Source: JBFWNZ01 sp050250795
GTDB lineage: Bacteria; Pseudomonadota; Alphaproteobacteria; UBA8366
Reading direction: 5' to 3'
Assembly: GCA_050250795.1 (NCBI GenBank)
Contig: JBFWNZ010000275.1
Coordinates: forward strand, 1 to 5,408
Length of the DNA stretch: 5,408 bases
The notes beneath the pieces were generated by a model, which had not been told where the DNA came from, did not search any database, and saw nothing but the letters and a program-made list of their open reading frames with translations. The position numbers and the translations under genes were made by a program. This document shows positions 1 through 5,408 of the stretch, one piece after another (the first letter of the stretch is position 1; each line of letters starts with the position of its first letter).

Positions 1-1
1 G

Positions 2-202
2 AGAGGGTCCGGCAGCGACATCTGGGGCGCTATTATAGGGTCGGCTGTTGCAGGCGCTGCTGCGGGATACGCCGAGGGCCAATCCCGCACAGCAGCGGAA
101 CCCGCTCCATACATGATGGGATGGGAGGTTCGTCGTAACGGCGAAAGCATTTGTCGTGATCCTTTTGTCTGGTCGGCTACTAAAGAGATTGAATGCGATT
201 AG
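2..202 (+). CDS. C-terminal part of an uncharacterised small protein with a glycine zipper (5' end outside window)
   Basis: The frame is open from the window edge to a TAG at 200-202, giving 66 residues; the start lies to the left. Two parts are visible. Residues 6-26 form an Ala/Gly/Ile-rich stretch with glycines at 9, 13, 18, 22 and 26, a glycine-zipper spacing typical of segments that pack in or against membranes. A polar linker follows, then a tail around W41, NGESIC (46-51), DPFVW (53-57) and TKEIEC (60-65). The two cysteines, C51 and C65, could pair if the protein is exported. The tail looks like a conserved domain end rather than random translation, which supports a real gene. I do not recognise a characterised family; small exported or envelope proteins of alphaproteobacteria are the closest impression, and that is inference. 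Codon use (ATT, ATA, AAA, GAA) and about 57 % G+C differ from the neighbouring genes. An internal ATG pair at 110-115 is an alternative start but would lose the zipper. Confidence 0.6.
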   Translation, partial: RGSGSDIWGAIIGSAVAGAAAGYAEGQSRTAAEPAPYMMGWEVRRNGESICRDPFVWSATKEIECD

Positions 203-265
203 CGATGCATGTGGAGCTTTGTCCCTCTATGCAGTGCCACCCTTCCCCCTTGAGAACAAAACCTG

Positions 266-271
266 TACAAT
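266..271 (+). promoter_or_regulatory. Possible -10 promoter element for the reductase gene
   Basis: TACAAT at 266-271 matches five of six bases of the sigma-70 -10 consensus and lies in a locally AT-richer patch of the 114-bp spacer, 45 bp before the TTG start. The hexamer 17 bp upstream (TTCCCC, 243-248) is a poor -35 match, so only the -10 half is suggested. Transcription from here would include the small GC hairpin at 284-299 in the leader. No cobalamin riboswitch could fit in so short a leader. Confidence 0.25.
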
Positions 272-283
272 CGCCCGTCCACC

Positions 284-299
284 GCGCGCGCTGGCGCGC
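284..299 (+). other. Short GC-only hairpin just upstream of the ribosome binding site
   Basis: GCGCGC at 284-289 can pair with GCGCGC at 294-299 around a GCTG loop. The stem ends four bases before the Shine-Dalgarno run. There is no T tract after it, so it is not an intrinsic terminator for the upstream gene. In DNA this GC-rich it may be chance. Confidence 0.3.
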
Positions 300-302
300 C
301 AA

Positions 303-309
303 GGGAGGA
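303..309 (+). promoter_or_regulatory. Strong ribosome binding site that fixes the TTG start of the reductase
   Basis: GGGAGGA at 303-309 is a near-ideal Shine-Dalgarno sequence; its GGAGG core (304-308) lies 8 bases before TTG at 317. No ATG or GTG lies in frame between the in-frame stop TGA at 251-253 and the conserved N-terminal motif of the protein. This site therefore decides the start. Confidence 0.8.
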
Positions 310-316
310 CGAGGAC

Positions 317-2620
317 TTGGCTGCACTCGCCGAGAGCCCGATTGCGCATGAGATCTGGGACCTGAAATACCGCCTCAAGGCGGCGGACGGGTCGCCGCTG
401 GACGCCACGGTCGAGGAGACCTGGCGGCGGGTGGCGCTTGCGCTGGCGGCGCCGGAGGCCGATTCCGTGCGCGATGCGTGGGCGGCGCGGTTCGAGGCGG
501 CGATGCGCGATTACCGCTTCCTGCCCGCCGGGCGCATCCTGGCCGGGGCGGGCAGCGGGCGGGCGGTCACCCTGTTCAACTGCTTCGTCATGGGCACCAT
601 CCCCGACGACATGGGCGGCATCTTCGAGGCGCTGAAGGAAGCGGCGCTGACGATGCAGCAGGGCGGCGGCATCGGCTATGACTTCTCCACCCTGCGGCCG
701 CGCGGCGCGCCGGTGCGCGGCGTGGGGGCGGATGCGTCGGGCCCGCTCAGCTTCATGGATGTGTGGGACGCGATGTGCCGCACCATCATGAGCGCGGGCT
801 CGCGCCGCGGCGCCATGATGGGCACGATGCGCTGCGACCATCCGGATATCGAGGCCTTCATCGAGGCCAAGCGCGACCCCGCCCGCCTGCGCATGTTCAA
901 CCTGTCGGTCCTGATCACCGACGCCTTCATGGACGCGGTGGAAGCGGGGGCGGGCTGGGACCTGACGTTCGAGGGCACCGTCCTGCGCACCGTGCCGGCC
1001 CGCGACCTGTGGGACCGGATCATGCGCGCGACATATGACAGCGCCGAGCCGGGCGCGATCTTCATCGACCGCATCAACCGGCTGAACAACCTGTCCTATT
1101 GCGAAACGATCCACGCCACCAACCCCTGCGGCGAGCAGCCGCTGCCGCCCTATGGCGCCTGCGACCTGGGCTCGATCAACCTGGCGCGGCTGGTGAAGCA
1201 CCCGTTCACCGCGCGCGCCGCGCTGGACACGGACGCGCTGGAGGAACTGGCCGCGGTCGCGGTGCGGATGCTGGACAATGTGATCGACGTCTCGCGCTTT
1301 CCGCTCGACGCGCAGCGGCAGGAGGCGCAGGCGAAGCGGCGCATCGGCCTGGGCGTCACCGGCCTTGCCGACGCGCTGATCCAGTGCCGTGTCCGCTATG
1401 GCAGCGACGCGGCGGTGGAGCTGACCGGGCGCTGGATGGCGGCGGTGCAGCGCGCGGCCTATCGCGCCTCGGCCGATCTGGCGCGCGAGAAGGGGCCGTT
1501 CCCGCTCTACGACCGAGACGCGATCCTGGCGGCGCCGATGGTGGCGGCGCTGGACGCGGAGACGCGCGACCGGATCGCCGCGCAGGGCCTGCGCAACGGC
1601 CTCGTCACCTCGATCGCGCCGACCGGCACGATCTCGCTGTTCGCCGACAACGTGTCGTCGGGCATCGAGCCGGTGTTCGCCCGCCGCTATCGCCGCGCCG
1701 TGCTGGCGCCCAGCGGCGAGCGGCGCGAGGAGGAGGTGAGCGACTATGCCTACCGCCTGTACCGGCAGGCGCATCCCGGTCCGGAAGACGACAGCGACCT
1801 GCCCGACTATTTCGTCGATGCCCAGACGCTGGGCCCCGACGACCATCTGCGCATGCAGGCGGCCGTGCAGGCGCATGTCGACAGCTCGATCTCCAAGACC
1901 GTCAACCTGCCCGAGAGCATCTCCTTCGACGATTTCCGCGCCGTCTACCGCCGTGCCTATGAGTTGGGCTGCAAGGGCTGCACCACCTATCGCCCGAATC
2001 CCGTGACGGGGGCGGTGCTGCGGGTGGAGACGGCGCCCGCCCCCGCGCCGGTCTCGGCCCCCATGCCGCTGACGGAAGGCGGGATCGTGCATCTGACGCC
2101 GCCCCTGGAGCGGCCGGGGGCGCTGGAGGGCCGCACCTATAAGCTGAAATGGCCGGACAGCGATCACGCCATCTACATCACCGTCAACGATCTGGTGCAG
2201 GACGGGCGGCGGCGGCCCTTCGAGGTGTTCATCAACTCCAAGAACATGGAGCATTACGCCTGGACCGTGGCGCTGACGCGGATGATCAGCGCGGTGTTCC
2301 GGCGCGGCGGCGACGTGTCCTTCGTGGTCGAGGAGCTGAAGGCGGTGTTCGATCCGCGCGGCGGGCAGTGGATGGGCGGGCGCTATGTGCCCTCGCTGCT
2401 GGCCGCCATCGGCGACACGATCGAGCAGCATATGGTGGCCATCGGCGCCATGCCGGCCCGCGGGGCAGGATCGCCGCCTGCCTTTGCGCCCCCTGCCTTC
2501 GCCCGCCGCCAGGCGGTGGGCGAGGCGCTGGGGCAATGCCCGAAATGCGGCGCGGCGGCCCTGCTGCGCCAGGAAGGCTGCGACCTCTGCACCGCCTGCG
2601 GCTATTCCCGCTGCGGATAG
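317..2620 (+). CDS. nrdJ: Adenosylcobalamin-dependent class II ribonucleotide reductase
   Basis: It reduces ribonucleotides to deoxyribonucleotides in the cytoplasm, using adenosylcobalamin to generate a thiyl radical; unlike class I it needs no small radical subunit and no oxygen. The 767-residue protein begins at HEIWDLKYRLK (11-21), with no N-terminal ATP-cone. The catalytic barrel shows FNCF (C89, one half of the expected redox pair), GGGIGYDFSTLRPRG (116-130), NLSVL (195-199), NPCGE (269-273; C271 is the expected radical cysteine, flanked by N269 and E273), C282 in ACDLGSINL (second redox cysteine), GLGVTGLADAL (344-354), SIAPTGTIS (432-440) and CKGCTTYRPNP (552-562). A Pro/Ala linker (about 571-596) leads to a TSCPD-type domain (about 607-705). 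A second linker ends in a cysteine-rich tail with C741, C744, C755, C758, C761 and C766, the usual redox/zinc-ribbon end of NrdJ. Cysteine roles are assigned by family analogy. It is shorter than the roughly 1200-residue NrdJ of some alphaproteobacteria, but all catalytic motifs are present. It stands alone between a small upstream gene and a convergent neighbour. The start is TTG. Confidence 0.95.
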   Translation: MAALAESPIAHEIWDLKYRLKAADGSPLDATVEETWRRVALALAAPEADSVRDAWAARFEAAMRDYRFLPAGRILAGAGSGRAVTLFNCFVMGTIPDDMGGIFEALKEAALTMQQGGGIGYDFSTLRPRGAPVRGVGADASGPLSFMDVWDAMCRTIMSAGSRRGAMMGTMRCDHPDIEAFIEAKRDPARLRMFNLSVLITDAFMDAVEAGAGWDLTFEGTVLRTVPARDLWDRIMRATYDSAEPGAIFIDRINRLNNLSYCETIHATNPCGEQPLPPYGACDLGSINLARLVKHPFTARAALDTDALEELAAVAVRMLDNVIDVSRFPLDAQRQEAQAKRRIGLGVTGLADALIQCRVRYGSDAAVELTGRWMAAVQRAAYRASADLAREKGPFPLYDRDAILAAPMVAALDAETRDRIAAQGLRNGLVTSIAPTGTISLFADNVSSGIEPVFARRYRRAVLAPSGERREEEVSDYAYRLYRQAHPGPEDDSDLPDYFVDAQTLGPDDHLRMQAAVQAHVDSSISKTVNLPESISFDDFRAVYRRAYELGCKGCTTYRPNPVTGAVLRVETAPAPAPVSAPMPLTEGGIVHLTPPLERPGALEGRTYKLKWPDSDHAIYITVNDLVQDGRRRPFEVFINSKNMEHYAWTVALTRMISAVFRRGGDVSFVVEELKAVFDPRGGQWMGGRYVPSLLAAIGDTIEQHMVAIGAMPARGAGSPPAFAPPAFARRQAVGEALGQCPKCGAAALLRQEGCDLCTACGYSRCG

Positions 2621-2650
2621 GGCGGCGCGCTCCACCCGCTCCCTTCGGTG

Positions 2651-2710
2651 TCATTCCCGCGAACGCGGGAATCCAGAGCCGGCGGCAGGGCGTCCGTGCC
2701 AGCGGCACGC
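2651..2710 (+). repeat. Palindromic intergenic repeat, copy 1 (forward)
   Basis: The core is a perfect 9-bp inverted repeat, ATTCCCGCG (2653-2661) against CGCGGGAAT (2664-2672). Similarity to copy 3 continues past the hairpin to 2710, 60 positions aligned without gaps with 14 differences by hand count, ending in an identical 12-mer, CCAGCGGCACGC (2699-2710). It lies 30 bp after the reductase stop codon and could protect or end that transcript, but no T run follows, so an intrinsic-terminator role is not supported. It resembles the REP-like repeats widespread between genes of high-GC proteobacteria; no transposase is present here. Confidence 0.8.
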
Positions 2711-2736
2711 CTGCCGTTCGTCCGCACCCGGGCAGC

Positions 2737-2796
2737 GGGACAGGCGCCGTGCCGTTCGCCCTGGATTCCGGGTTCCGCTTCGCGGCCCCGGAATGA
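2737..2796 (-). repeat. Palindromic intergenic repeat, copy 2 (inverted, diverged)
   Basis: Read on the minus strand this copy starts TCATTCC and its hairpin ends GGAATCCAG, the same borders as copy 1. The stem is ATTCCGGG (2765-2772) against CCGGAAT with an adjacent C (2787-2794). An inner CCGC/GCGG stem (2775-2778 with 2782-2785) makes the hairpin about 10 bp longer than in copy 1. Beyond the hairpin, about 16 of 24 bases still match the tail of copy 1, so the left limit near 2737 is approximate. Copies 1 and 2 form an inverted pair, the arrangement seen in REPIN elements. Confidence 0.7.
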
Positions 2797-2812
2797 CGGC
2801 TTTAAATGGCTG

Positions 2813-2872
2813 TCGTTCCCGCGAAAGCGGGAACCCAGGGCCAGCGGCGCCACGCGTCGGCCAGCGGCACGC
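2813..2872 (+). repeat. Palindromic intergenic repeat, copy 3 (forward)
   Basis: The core is an 8-bp perfect stem, GTTCCCGC (2815-2822) against GCGGGAAC (2827-2834), closed by a GAAA tetraloop of the stable GNRA class. Compared with copy 1 the outer stem pair has changed from A-T to G-C on both sides, a compensatory change that keeps the pairing. The tail ends in the same 12-mer CCAGCGGCACGC (2861-2872). It lies 18 bp beyond the end of the ChaC-type gene, so it also falls in the 3' region of that minus-strand transcript. Confidence 0.8.
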
Positions 2873-2890
2873 TGTGCTGGGTCGGGTGCC

Positions 2891-3547
2891 CTATCCCTCT
2901 GCGTCCAGCCCGTGGACCAGGGCCTGGATCGCGGACAGGCGGCGGTCGCGGATGCCGAGCTGGGCGAGGCGGTCGACGGTGCTGTCGAGATAGTCGCGAT
3001 TGGTGCCGCTGCTGCCGGCGCCGCGGTGGACGAGGCGCGCCACCTGCTGCGGCGACAGGCCGCCGGCATATTGCGGGTGGTCGCGGTCGGCGACGAAGGC
3101 GAGGCAGCGCAGCATGCCGTCGGGGCGCGAGGCATCGAGCAGGCGCACCGGGGCGGGATGCGGGCGGTAGACGGCGGTCACCATCTCGCGGTCCCACAGA
3201 TAGGCGAGCGCGGCCTGCGCCTCGGCGCAGTCGACGCGGAAGGCCATGCCGCGGCAGCTGCCGCCGCGGTCGAGGCCGAGCACGAGACCCGGCCGCTCGA
3301 CCGTGCCGCGGTAATGCTGGGAGTAGATGCAGAAGGCGCGGTGGAAGCCGTGCAGCACCGCCGGCCGCGCGTCGCAATAGACGAAGCCGGGGTTCCACAG
3401 CAGCGAGCCGTAGCCGAACACCCAGACATCGCGGTCGCAGGGCACGCGGGCGAGGAAATCCGCGCGGGCACGGGCGAGCGTCTCGGCCTCGGTCGCGGGC
3501 AGCGGCGGGGCGCCGGCAATCGGCGGGGGGTCAGAAGCGGCGGTCAT
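2891..3547 (-). CDS. chaC: ChaC-like gamma-glutamylcyclotransferase
   Basis: Members of this family cleave glutathione (or related gamma-glutamyl compounds) to 5-oxoproline and Cys-Gly in the cytoplasm, so the likely role is glutathione turnover. The 218-residue protein is of usual length for bacterial ChaC. Residues 41-54 contain the signature FGYGSLLWNPGF (44-55), with YGSL (46-49) forming the substrate-binding loop of the fold. HGFHRAFCIYSQHYRGT (66-82) and GLVLGLDRGGSCRGMAF (87-103) follow. YLWDREM (116-122) carries E121, which by family analogy is the catalytic glutamate. GTNRDYL (181-187) is the conserved near-C-terminal motif. The first 35 residues are a low-complexity, poorly conserved extension. 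I keep ATG at 3545-3547 because no other methionine precedes the YGSL motif, but no convincing Shine-Dalgarno sequence lies upstream, so leaderless translation or a non-ATG start is possible. It is transcribed divergently from the DUF2125 gene and converges on the reductase. The exact substrate is not determined by sequence. Confidence 0.9.
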   Translation of the reverse strand: MTAASDPPPIAGAPPLPATEAETLARARADFLARVPCDRDVWVFGYGSLLWNPGFVYCDARPAVLHGFHRAFCIYSQHYRGTVERPGLVLGLDRGGSCRGMAFRVDCAEAQAALAYLWDREMVTAVYRPHPAPVRLLDASRPDGMLRCLAFVADRDHPQYAGGLSPQQVARLVHRGAGSSGTNRDYLDSTVDRLAQLGIRDRRLSAIQALVHGLDAEG

Positions 3548-3594
3548 GAGATGCGATCATGGGCCGGGCGGGCCATCGGGTTGCGGCGCAATGC

Positions 3595-3623
3595 TTTTCC
3601 GTCGGCGGCGGGCCGCTTATAAG
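3595..3623 (+). promoter_or_regulatory. Possible promoter for the DUF2125 gene
   Basis: TATAAG (3618-3623) is the only AT-rich hexamer in the 96-bp divergent spacer and matches five of six -10 consensus bases. TTTTCC (3595-3600) lies 17 bp upstream but is a weak -35 match. Transcription would begin a few bases before the ribosome binding site, giving a very short leader. The call rests on position and the -10 match alone. Confidence 0.3.
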
Positions 3624-3633
3624 ATGCGCGGAA

Positions 3634-3640
3634 AGAGGTG
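3634..3640 (+). promoter_or_regulatory. Ribosome binding site selecting ATG over an upstream GTG
   Basis: AGAGGTG at 3634-3640 is a good Shine-Dalgarno match, 3 bases before ATG at 3644 (5 bases from its GG core). The in-frame GTG at 3638 lies within this motif and would itself be poorly served. The ATG is therefore preferred, shortening the protein by two residues. Confidence 0.6.
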
Positions 3641-3643
3641 TCC

Positions 3644-4693
3644 ATGCTGTCACGGCGTATCCTGATCGGCTCGCTCGCGCTGCTGCTGCTCGTCGCGGGC
3701 GCCTATGCCGGCTATTGGTTCTATGCGGCGGGGCTGGCCCGCGACGCGGTCGAGCGCTGGGCCGCGGCCCGCCGGGCCGAAGGCTATACGGTCGATTATC
3801 GCGCCGGCAGCGCCGAGGGCTTTCCGCTCACCATCCGGCTGCCGCTGCAGGCGCCGAAGATGGCGGGCCCGGTGCGCACCGCGCCGGCCGACGCGTTTTC
3901 CTGGGAGGCGGATGCGGTGGGGCTGGAGATGCAGCCCTGGGACCCGTTCCGCTATCGCATCGAGGCGCATGGCACGCAGCGCGTGGCGGTGCAGGTGCGC
4001 GGCGAATGGCAGCGCTACGCGCTCGACGCCGGGCATGCGGTGGGCATGGCCGCGCTGCGCCGCGACGGGCGGCTGGAGCAGGGTGCCTTCGACCTGTCGG
4101 ACCTGCGGATGACGGACACGGCCGGTCGGCCGGTGCTGCAGGCCCGCCGCGCCGCGGCGCGCACCCTGCTGCCCGCGAAGCCGCCGGCCGGCCATACCGA
4201 ACAGGCGGCCGAGCTGTCGATGCTGCTGCACGACGCGCTGTTCCCGGCCGCGGCGGGCGAGGCGCTGGGGCCCGAGGTGGCCAAGCTGGAATTCGTCGTC
4301 GACCTGAAAGGCCCGGTCCCGGCCGGACCGGAGCGCGCGGCCCTGGAGGCCTGGCGGCGCGACGGGGGCACGGTCGAGGTGGAGTGGCTGAACCTCGTCT
4401 GGGGACCGCTCGACCTGCGCGCCAAGGGCACGGCGGCGCTGGACGAGGCGATGCGGCCACTGGGCGCCTTGACCGCCGATGTCCGCGGCTATGGGCCGGC
4501 GCTGGACGCCTTTGCCAAGGCGGGGGCGGTGAAGCCGGAGATGGCGGCGACGGCGCGGCTTGCGCTCGATCTGCTGGCGCGCCAGGACGGGACGAGCGGC
4601 GAGCGCGTGCTGACGGTGCCGCTGACGGCGCAGGACGGCGCCCTGTTCGTGGGGCCGGTGCGGCTGTTCAGCCTTCGCCCGATTCCGCTTTAG
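3644..4693 (+). CDS. Membrane-anchored DUF2125 protein of unknown function
   Basis: The 349-residue product starts with a basic tip (RR at 4-5) and a hydrophobic segment (about 6-27), a single N-terminal membrane anchor or uncleaved signal that would leave the rest in the periplasm. The body matches DUF2125 features: an early amphipathic segment ERWAAARRAEGYTVDY (37-52), then the GFP turn (59-61) followed by alternating beta-type sequence, and a C-terminal beta strand pattern around VPLTAQDGALFVGPVRL (325-341). Repeated beta-rich blocks are loosely reminiscent of AsmA-like envelope proteins; that is a structural impression only. No catalytic motif is evident and no biochemical role is established for the family as far as I know. 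The gene is divergent from chaC and overlaps the convergent TyrA-type gene by 26 bp at its 3' end. Family assignment is fairly sure, function unknown. Confidence 0.85.
   Translation: MLSRRILIGSLALLLLVAGAYAGYWFYAAGLARDAVERWAAARRAEGYTVDYRAGSAEGFPLTIRLPLQAPKMAGPVRTAPADAFSWEADAVGLEMQPWDPFRYRIEAHGTQRVAVQVRGEWQRYALDAGHAVGMAALRRDGRLEQGAFDLSDLRMTDTAGRPVLQARRAAARTLLPAKPPAGHTEQAAELSMLLHDALFPAAAGEALGPEVAKLEFVVDLKGPVPAGPERAALEAWRRDGGTVEVEWLNLVWGPLDLRAKGTAALDEAMRPLGALTADVRGYGPALDAFAKAGAVKPEMAATARLALDLLARQDGTSGERVLTVPLTAQDGALFVGPVRLFSLRPIPL
4668..4693. other. 26-bp overlap between two convergent gene ends
   Basis: The TyrA-type gene stops at 4668-4670 on the minus strand (TCA on the plus strand), inside the DUF2125 coding region, which stops with TAG at 4691-4693. 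Both 3' ends are therefore coding on both strands over 26 bp. No hairpin with a T run is seen on either side, so transcripts may run into each other. Confidence 0.85.
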
Positions 4694-5408
4694 GGGTCTT
4701 CGCGGCGGGCTCGGTCGCCTGGAAGGAGCCGGCCTGTCCCATCTCGACCACGCTGCGGCGGATCGCCCGGCCGCGCTCGAAATGGCGTTCCAGCCGGTCG
4801 CCCTCGCCCCAGCGGATGGCGCGCTGCATCGCGGTCAGGTCCTCGACGAACCGGCCGAGAATCTCCAGCACCGCCTCGCGGTTGTTGAGGAAGATGTCGC
4901 GCCACATCACCGGGTCCGAGGCGGCGATGCGGGTGAAGTCGCGGAAGCCGCCGGCGGAGAACTTGATGACCTCGGCGGTCTCGACCACGTCGCCGCCGGT
5001 CTGCTCGCCGCGCAGCTGTTCTTCCAGGTCGCTCGCCGTGCCGACGATGGTGTAGGCGATGAGATGCGGCACATGCGAGGTGACGGCCAGCACGCGGTCG
5101 TGATGGCGCGCATCCATCCGCTCGACCCGGCTGCCGGTGCGGCGCCAGAATTCCATCAGCCGCTCCACCGCGTCCTCGTCGGTGCCGGGCGGCGGGGTGA
5201 GGATGCAGTAGCGGTCCTCGAACAGCGAGGCGAAGCCCGCCTCGGGGCCGGAATGCTCGGTGCCGGCGACGGGATGGGCGGGCACGAAATGCACGCCCGC
5301 CGGCAGATGCGGGCCGACATCGCGGATCACCGCCATCTTGACCGAGCCGACATCGCTGACGATGGCGCCGGGCGCCAGCGCCGGGGCGATCTGCGCGGCA
5401 AGATCGCC
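4668..5408 (-). CDS. Prephenate/arogenate dehydrogenase, TyrA family (N-terminus outside window)
   Basis: This enzyme oxidatively decarboxylates prephenate or arogenate with NAD(P)+ in tyrosine biosynthesis. The frame stays open to the window edge, giving 246 C-terminal residues; the ATG at 5334-5336 is internal, because conserved sequence continues upstream of it. Counting from the edge, VSDVGSVK (17-24) is the end of the Rossmann domain, whose dinucleotide-binding GxGxxG part lies outside. HPVAGTEHSG (45-54) holds H45 and E51, corresponding to catalytic H147 and E153 of Aquifex TyrA by my recollection of that family. SHVPH (111-115) is the next conserved block, and FRDFTRIA (155-162) supplies the arginine expected to bind the substrate carboxylate. 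The rest is the helical dimerisation region, ending in a charged, low-complexity tail. There is no chorismate mutase or ACT domain after it, so this is the monofunctional form. Prephenate and arogenate specificity cannot be separated here; tyrA or tyrC would both be used as symbols. Confidence 0.93.
   Translation of the reverse strand, partial: GDLAAQIAPALAPGAIVSDVGSVKMAVIRDVGPHLPAGVHFVPAHPVAGTEHSGPEAGFASLFEDRYCILTPPPGTDEDAVERLMEFWRRTGSRVERMDARHHDRVLAVTSHVPHLIAYTIVGTASDLEEQLRGEQTGGDVVETAEVIKFSAGGFRDFTRIAASDPVMWRDIFLNNREAVLEILGRFVEDLTAMQRAIRWGEGDRLERHFERGRAIRRSVVEMGQAGSFQATEPAAKTPKAESGEG

Noticed and set aside
254..268. LexA-type operator of the alphaproteobacterial GAAC-N7-GAAC form upstream of the reductase
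   Set aside because: The match is GAAC-N7-GTAC, with one half-site imperfect; one degenerate hit in a short spacer is not enough.
203..316. Cobalamin riboswitch or NrdR box controlling the reductase
   Set aside because: The 114-bp spacer is too short for a cobalamin riboswitch and I see no B12-box or NrdR-type palindrome.
227..2635. An 802-codon open frame on the minus strand, antisense to the reductase
   Set aside because: Its composition (Arg, His, Ala, Gly, Asp rich, no domain motifs) is that of an antisense frame kept open by high G+C and codon bias; the plus-strand reductase accounts for the region fully.
2765..2806. Intrinsic terminator formed by repeat copy 2 and the following TTTAAA
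   Set aside because: The hairpin is followed by GACGGC before only three T residues, which is not a terminator-type T tract.
2651..2872. CRISPR array
   Set aside because: There are only three diverged copies, one of them inverted, with no uniform spacers and no cas genes.
2648..3622. A plus-strand frame through the repeat cluster and antisense to the ChaC-type gene
   Set aside because: The ChaC motifs on the minus strand are unambiguous, and the repeat-derived start is not conserved protein sequence.
3559..5055. A 498-codon plus-strand frame spanning the DUF2125 gene and the end of the TyrA-type gene
   Set aside because: It is out of frame with the recognisable DUF2125 protein, is low-complexity Gly/Arg/Ala and crosses two real genes, so it is a shadow.

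Overview
This window is GC-rich bacterial DNA, roughly 70 % G+C through most of its length by hand count, with densely packed genes. It most likely comes from an alphaproteobacterium, perhaps of the Rhodospirillales type. The pointers are a DUF2125 protein (a family found essentially in Alphaproteobacteria) next to a ChaC-type gene and a TyrA-type gene, a B12-dependent class II ribonucleotide reductase, and stem-loop repeats of the kind scattered between genes in many high-GC proteobacteria. The taxonomic call is inference; no rRNA or other strong marker is present.

Layout from left to right. (1) Positions 2-202 (+) hold the C-terminal 66 residues of a small protein with a glycine-zipper segment and a Cys/Trp-containing tail. 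It is noticeably less GC-rich (about 57 %) than what follows. (2) A 114-bp spacer with a strong Shine-Dalgarno sequence leads to a TTG-started, full-length adenosylcobalamin-dependent ribonucleotide reductase (nrdJ type, 317-2620, +). (3) A 270-bp spacer between convergent genes (2621-2890) holds three related palindromic repeats in the order forward, inverted, forward, with similarity that extends beyond the hairpins. (4) A ChaC-like gamma-glutamylcyclotransferase lies at 2891-3547 (-). (5) A 96-bp divergent spacer separates it from a membrane-anchored DUF2125 protein at 3644-4693 (+). (6) The C-terminal 246 residues of a prephenate/arogenate dehydrogenase (TyrA family) run off the right edge (4668-5408, -); its stop codon lies inside the DUF2125 gene, so the two convergent genes overlap by 26 bp.

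Functionally these are mostly housekeeping genes: deoxyribonucleotide synthesis, glutathione turnover, tyrosine biosynthesis and an envelope protein of unknown role. Their orientations (+, +, -, +, -) mean no two complete genes form an obvious operon. I found no defence system, CRISPR array, transposase, phage gene, tRNA or rRNA. The features most worth a second look are the structured repeat cluster, the base-composition shift and uncharacterised small protein at the left edge, and the overlapping convergent gene ends.
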